A DNA stretch of 28,706 bases from JAXGTD01 sp040775095 (GTDB lineage Bacteria > Pseudomonadota > Gammaproteobacteria > Chromatiales > Chromatiaceae), in contig JAXGTD010000043.1 of NCBI GenBank assembly GCA_040775095.1, positions 1 to 28,706 of the forward strand, written 5' to 3'. Below, piece by piece: positions 25,846 through 28,706 of this stretch. The notes beneath the pieces were generated by a model, which was not told the DNA's origin, searched no databases, and saw only the letters and a program-made list of their open reading frames with translations. A program made the position numbers and the translations under genes. Numbering within the stretch: the stretch's first letter is position 1; every line of letters begins with the position of its first letter.

Positions 25846-25985
25846 CCGATTTCAGGAGTTTCCCGTCCGGGCCATGGAAGGCCCGGCATTCTCGAGCGCC
25901 GCAAGCGCTTGAAACTGGAGCACTTGGCGAGTCGCGTCTCGCCAAGTGCGAGCTGATCAAACGCCGGGAAGGCATTCGATCAGCG
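25846..25985. repeat. Dispersed intergenic repeat, copy B
   Basis: This is the longer copy of the element at 5052-5143. Shared blocks are the 13 bases at 25858-25870 and the 44 bases at 25938-25981 (37 of 44 identical). It has an insert relative to copy A, including a perfect 12-bp stem GCACTTGGCGAG/CTCGCCAAGTGC (25920-25931 and 25938-25949) with a 6-base loop. It starts eight bases after the AttH-like stop and ends before the wecA-family promoter. Confidence 0.7.
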
Positions 25986-26019
25986 TCGCCGCGGGTGTCG
26001 CTGGTTCGGGTGGTCCGTC

Positions 26020-26048
26020 TTGTTGCTGTCATACGGGCCGTGTATGAT
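26020..26048 (+). promoter_or_regulatory. Promoter for the WecA-family gene, with an overlapping dyad
   Basis: TTGTTG (26020-26025) and TATGAT (26043-26048) are separated by exactly 17 bases. The predicted start is at about 26055, giving a leader of about 45 bases. A dyad TCATAC/GTATGA (26029-26034 and 26042-26047) overlaps the -10 box and could be a repressor site. Confidence 0.5.
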
Positions 26049-26098
26049 CATCGGGTAAACACGGACAAGGCTGTAGCTGTTTAGGGAGGTCGGGGCGA

Positions 26099-27268
26099 AT
26101 GATTGCAGGATCGCTTTCTGTTGGAATGGCGGTGAGTTTCCTGGGCACCGTGGCGATGATCGCCGGACTGATTCCGGTGAGCCATCGCATCGGCCTCGTC
26201 GACCTGCCCGACGCCCGCAAGGCGCACGCGGTGGCGACGCCTCTGGTCGGTGGCATCGCACTCTTCGTCGCGGTGGCCGGCGCCCTGGCCATCACCGGCA
26301 ACGCGCCCACGCCGCTCGGTCCCTTCCTCGCCGGTGCCGCCATGCTGGTGGTCTTCGGCCTGTTCGACGACGTCCGTGATCTCGACTACCGGGTGCGCTT
26401 CGCGGTTCAGGGCATCGCGGCCCTGATCCTGGTCCTCTATGGCGGCGCGCGTGTCGAGACGCTGGGGGACCTGTTTGGCGATGGTCCCGTCAACCTCGGG
26501 CCGCTGGCAGTTCCGTTCAGCGTCTTCGCGATTGTCGGCATGATCAACGCGATGAACATGCTCGATGGCGTGGACGGCCTGGCCGGCAGTGTCACGCTCG
26601 CGATCCTGGCGCCGGTGGCGGCCTTCGGCGCCATCACTGGTTCCACCGCGACGCTCGTGCCGGCGCTGATCCTGATCAGCGGCGTGGTCGGATTCCTGCT
26701 GTTCAACTTCCGTTTTCCATGGTGTTGCAGGGCCCGTGTGTTCATGGGCGACGCCGGCAGCAACTTCCTCGGCTACTGTCTGGCCTGGTTCGTCATCACG
26801 TTGCCGCACGACCCGGCCGCGAGCGTGGCGCCCATCGACGCCCTTTGGCTGATCGGTCTCCCGGTGGCGGATACCCTCGCGACCATGTGGCGGCGCATCC
26901 GCAAGCGTCAGTCGCCTTTCCAGGCCGGGCACGACCACGCCCACCACGTGCTCCAGCGCGCGGGGCTCGGCGTCAACGCCACCGTGCTCGCGATGGCGTT
27001 CCTGGGCGCCGCCTGCGCGTTGTTCGGTTTGGCCTCGGCGTCGAGGCATTGGCTGCCACAGCCACTGCTGACCTACGGATTCGTCGCCCTCGTCGTCGTC
27101 CACCACCTGCTGCTGAGCCATGCCTGGCGCGTGAGCAAGCTGATCCGCCGGGTGCGGACCCTGGTCGGGTACGGGCCTTATAACAGGCCGGAGCACCCCG
27201 GCCAACGAGACGCGCCGCCTACGAAGGGTTCGCTCGTGCGGGGCCTGCTGTCGCCAAGGCGTGACTGA
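26099..27268 (+). CDS. WecA/TagO-family undecaprenyl-phosphate sugar-1-phosphate transferase
   Basis: The 389-residue, about 11-helix membrane protein belongs to the family that links a UDP-sugar (usually N-acetylglucosamine) phosphate to undecaprenyl phosphate, starting O-antigen, enterobacterial-common-antigen-type or other surface glycans. Conserved cytoplasmic motifs are present: FDD (Asp90/Asp91), NMLDGVDGLAG at 153-163, VFMGDAGS around Asp218 and GHDHAHH at 277-283, the His motif of WecA-type enzymes. MraY lacks that His motif form. The ATG at 26099 has AGGGAGGT eight bases upstream and a good promoter. The C-terminal 30 residues are basic and Pro-rich, beyond the usual domain. No other glycan genes follow, so the pathway is not defined here. 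Confidence 0.9.
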   Translation: MIAGSLSVGMAVSFLGTVAMIAGLIPVSHRIGLVDLPDARKAHAVATPLVGGIALFVAVAGALAITGNAPTPLGPFLAGAAMLVVFGLFDDVRDLDYRVRFAVQGIAALILVLYGGARVETLGDLFGDGPVNLGPLAVPFSVFAIVGMINAMNMLDGVDGLAGSVTLAILAPVAAFGAITGSTATLVPALILISGVVGFLLFNFRFPWCCRARVFMGDAGSNFLGYCLAWFVITLPHDPAASVAPIDALWLIGLPVADTLATMWRRIRKRQSPFQAGHDHAHHVLQRAGLGVNATVLAMAFLGAACALFGLASASRHWLPQPLLTYGFVALVVVHHLLLSHAWRVSKLIRRVRTLVGYGPYNRPEHPGQRDAPPTKGSLVRGLLSPRRD

Positions 27269-27374
27269 GGTCTGATCGGGACGGGCAGGGAATGGACGCG
27301 CTCGAGGTCGGATGCCCTGAACCGGGTCGTGCGGCGCGCACGAGCGCCGGAACGCCGGCCGCCGGGAGGCGCCG

Positions 27375-28706
27375 CTGAACTACACCCTCACCCATCACGG
27401 CGCCGTCGACGGCGTTACCGGCTCCTGCCATCAGCTTGCGCTCGCCGACGGTCGCTCGGTGCTGATCGACTGCGGACTCTTTCAGGGCGCCGAGACCTCG
27501 GCCCAGGGTGCGGGCCACGATCGCCTGCAGATCGACTTCCCGGTCGACTCGGTGCAGGCGCTGATCGTCACCCATGTGCACATCGACCACGTCGGGCGCA
27601 TCCCCTACCTGCTGGCGGCCGGATACCAGGGCCCTATCCTGTGCAGTGAGGCATCCGCCGAGCTGCTGCCGCTGGTGCTCGAAGACGCCCTCAAGATCGG
27701 CTTCACGCGCGACGCCGAGCTCCTCGCCCGGGTGCTGCGCCTGATCCGGGGACGCATCCTCGCCTTGCCCTACGGGCATTGGCATCCGATCATCGATGCC
27801 GACCCGGGGCTGCGTGTGCGCCTGCAGCCCGCCGGGCACATCCTCGGCTCGGCGTATGTGGACTGCGACCTGCGCCAGGGTCGCGAGCACGCCCGGGTGC
27901 TGTTCTCGGGCGACCTCGGCGCCCCCTATACGCCGCTGCTGCCCGCGCCCAAGCCGCCATACCGCGCCGACGTGGTCGTGCTCGAGAGCACCTACGGCGA
28001 CCACCTCCACGAAGACCGCCGGCACCGCCGGCAACGCCTGCGGGCGATCGTGGAGCATGCTCTCGCGAACAAGGGCACGCTGCTGATCCCCGCGTTCAGC
28101 ATCGGGCGCACCCAAGAGCTGCTCTACGAGCTCGAAGAGATCATTCATCGGCACCGCGAGCGGCGCGTCGCCGCGGGGCTGGTTTGGGACGACATCGAGA
28201 TCATCCTCGACTCGCCGCTGGCCGCCGACTTCACCGCCGGCTATGCCCGGCTGCGGGCGCACTGGGACCGCGAGGCGCGACGTAAGCTCGGTGCCGGGCG
28301 CCACCCGCTTGCGTTCGATCAGGTCCTGACCGTCGACGACCACGCCACCCATCTGCAGACCGTGGACTACCTCGCCCGCACCGCGCGCCCGGCCATCGTC
28401 ATCGCCGCCAGCGGCATGTGCGCTGGCGGACGCATCGTCAATTATCTCAAGGCGATGCTCGGCGACCCGCGCCACGACGTGCTGTTCGTCGGGTATCAGG
28501 CGGCCGGTACCCCCGGGCGGGATATCCAGCGCTATGGACCGCGTGGCGGCTATGTCGAGCTCGATGGCCGGCGCTATCCCATCCGGGCCGCCGTCCACAC
28601 CCTGGGTGGATACTCCGCGCACGCGGACCAGAAAGACCTCGTTCATTTCATTGGGCGCATGCGCCACCCGCCTGGCCAGGTAATCCTCGTCCACGGCGAC
28701 GCGAGC
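27375..28706 (+). CDS. Beta-CASP metallo-beta-lactamase-fold RNA-processing hydrolase (3' end outside window)
   Basis: At least 444 codons are open to the window edge. The N-terminal metallo-beta-lactamase domain has THVHIDHVGRIP (HxHxDH, His67 to His72), PAGHILGSA and SGDLG. It is followed by STYGDHLH, GRTQE and SGMCAGGRI, as in the beta-CASP/RMMBL proteins related to RNase J and CPSF73, then GGYSAHADQ and the start of an LVHGD motif. It is likely a nuclease or RNA-binding hydrolase. The frame has a stop at 27318-27320 and no ATG, GTG or TTG before residue 29. The only start consistent with homology is CTG 27375 (reading NYTLTHHGAVDGVTGSCH after it), behind GGGAGG at 27364-27369. A GTG at 27459 would remove the first strand. 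The protein is truncated by the window, not by mutation. Confidence 0.88.
   Translation, partial: MNYTLTHHGAVDGVTGSCHQLALADGRSVLIDCGLFQGAETSAQGAGHDRLQIDFPVDSVQALIVTHVHIDHVGRIPYLLAAGYQGPILCSEASAELLPLVLEDALKIGFTRDAELLARVLRLIRGRILALPYGHWHPIIDADPGLRVRLQPAGHILGSAYVDCDLRQGREHARVLFSGDLGAPYTPLLPAPKPPYRADVVVLESTYGDHLHEDRRHRRQRLRAIVEHALANKGTLLIPAFSIGRTQELLYELEEIIHRHRERRVAAGLVWDDIEIILDSPLAADFTAGYARLRAHWDREARRKLGAGRHPLAFDQVLTVDDHATHLQTVDYLARTARPAIVIAASGMCAGGRIVNYLKAMLGDPRHDVLFVGYQAAGTPGRDIQRYGPRGGYVELDGRRYPIRAAVHTLGGYSAHADQKDLVHFIGRMRHPPGQVILVHGDAS

Overview
This window is GC-rich chromosomal DNA from a gammaproteobacterium, most likely a purple sulfur bacterium (Chromatiaceae or a close relative). The best lineage marker is a short exported Gly/Tyr/Pro/Trp-rich protein of the sulfur globule envelope type (21381-21698, minus). 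The menaquinone genes menC-menH, TamA/TamB and an LpxL-type acyltransferase fit a Gram-negative of this kind. I see no rRNA, tRNA, CRISPR array, insertion sequence or phage gene. The content is mostly housekeeping and envelope genes.

Layout. 1-154: REP-like inverted repeat. 155-1027 (-): lgt. 1158-3916 (+): a TldD-like/TldE(PmbA)-like protease pair with an ATGA overlap. 3950-6990 (-): a GT-B glycosyltransferase, a stand-alone CinA/MoaB-type domain protein and an acyltransferase-3 membrane protein. 7271-10154 (+): an NRDE-domain protein, then menC and menH. 10178-11122 (-): a flippase-like membrane protein. 11123-11733: unexplained DNA. 11734-18956 (-): lpxL-type acyltransferase, tamB and tamA, an outer-envelope block. 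19111-21037 (-): a bacterial voltage-gated sodium channel and glucokinase. 21381-21698 (-): the sulfur globule protein, with an unusually readable promoter. 21899-24318 (-): an Hpt protein, a sigma-54-dependent response regulator and a membrane-anchored protein, arranged like a LuxU/LuxO phosphorelay end without its kinase. 24690-25838 (+): an AttH/CrtC-family protein. 26099-27268 (+): a WecA-family sugar-phosphate transferase. 27375-end (+): a beta-CASP metallo-hydrolase cut by the window edge.

How the genes work together. TamA and TamB form an outer-membrane/inner-membrane translocation and assembly path. The LpxL-type enzyme and Lgt act on lipid A and lipoproteins, so envelope biogenesis is the commonest theme. 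MenC and MenH catalyse consecutive-pathway steps of menaquinone synthesis. The Hpt protein and regulator probably receive phosphate from a hybrid kinase encoded elsewhere.

Most notable non-coding signals: (i) an FNR-type site exactly at -41.5 of a predicted sulfur globule promoter, with a second palindrome at -71.5; (ii) a dispersed intergenic repeat in two copies 20 kb apart (5052-5143 and 25846-25985), one of which supplies a stop codon; (iii) a probable CTG start codon behind a strong Shine-Dalgarno for the metallo-hydrolase. No complete novel multi-gene system was identified. All functional calls come from motif reading, without database searches.
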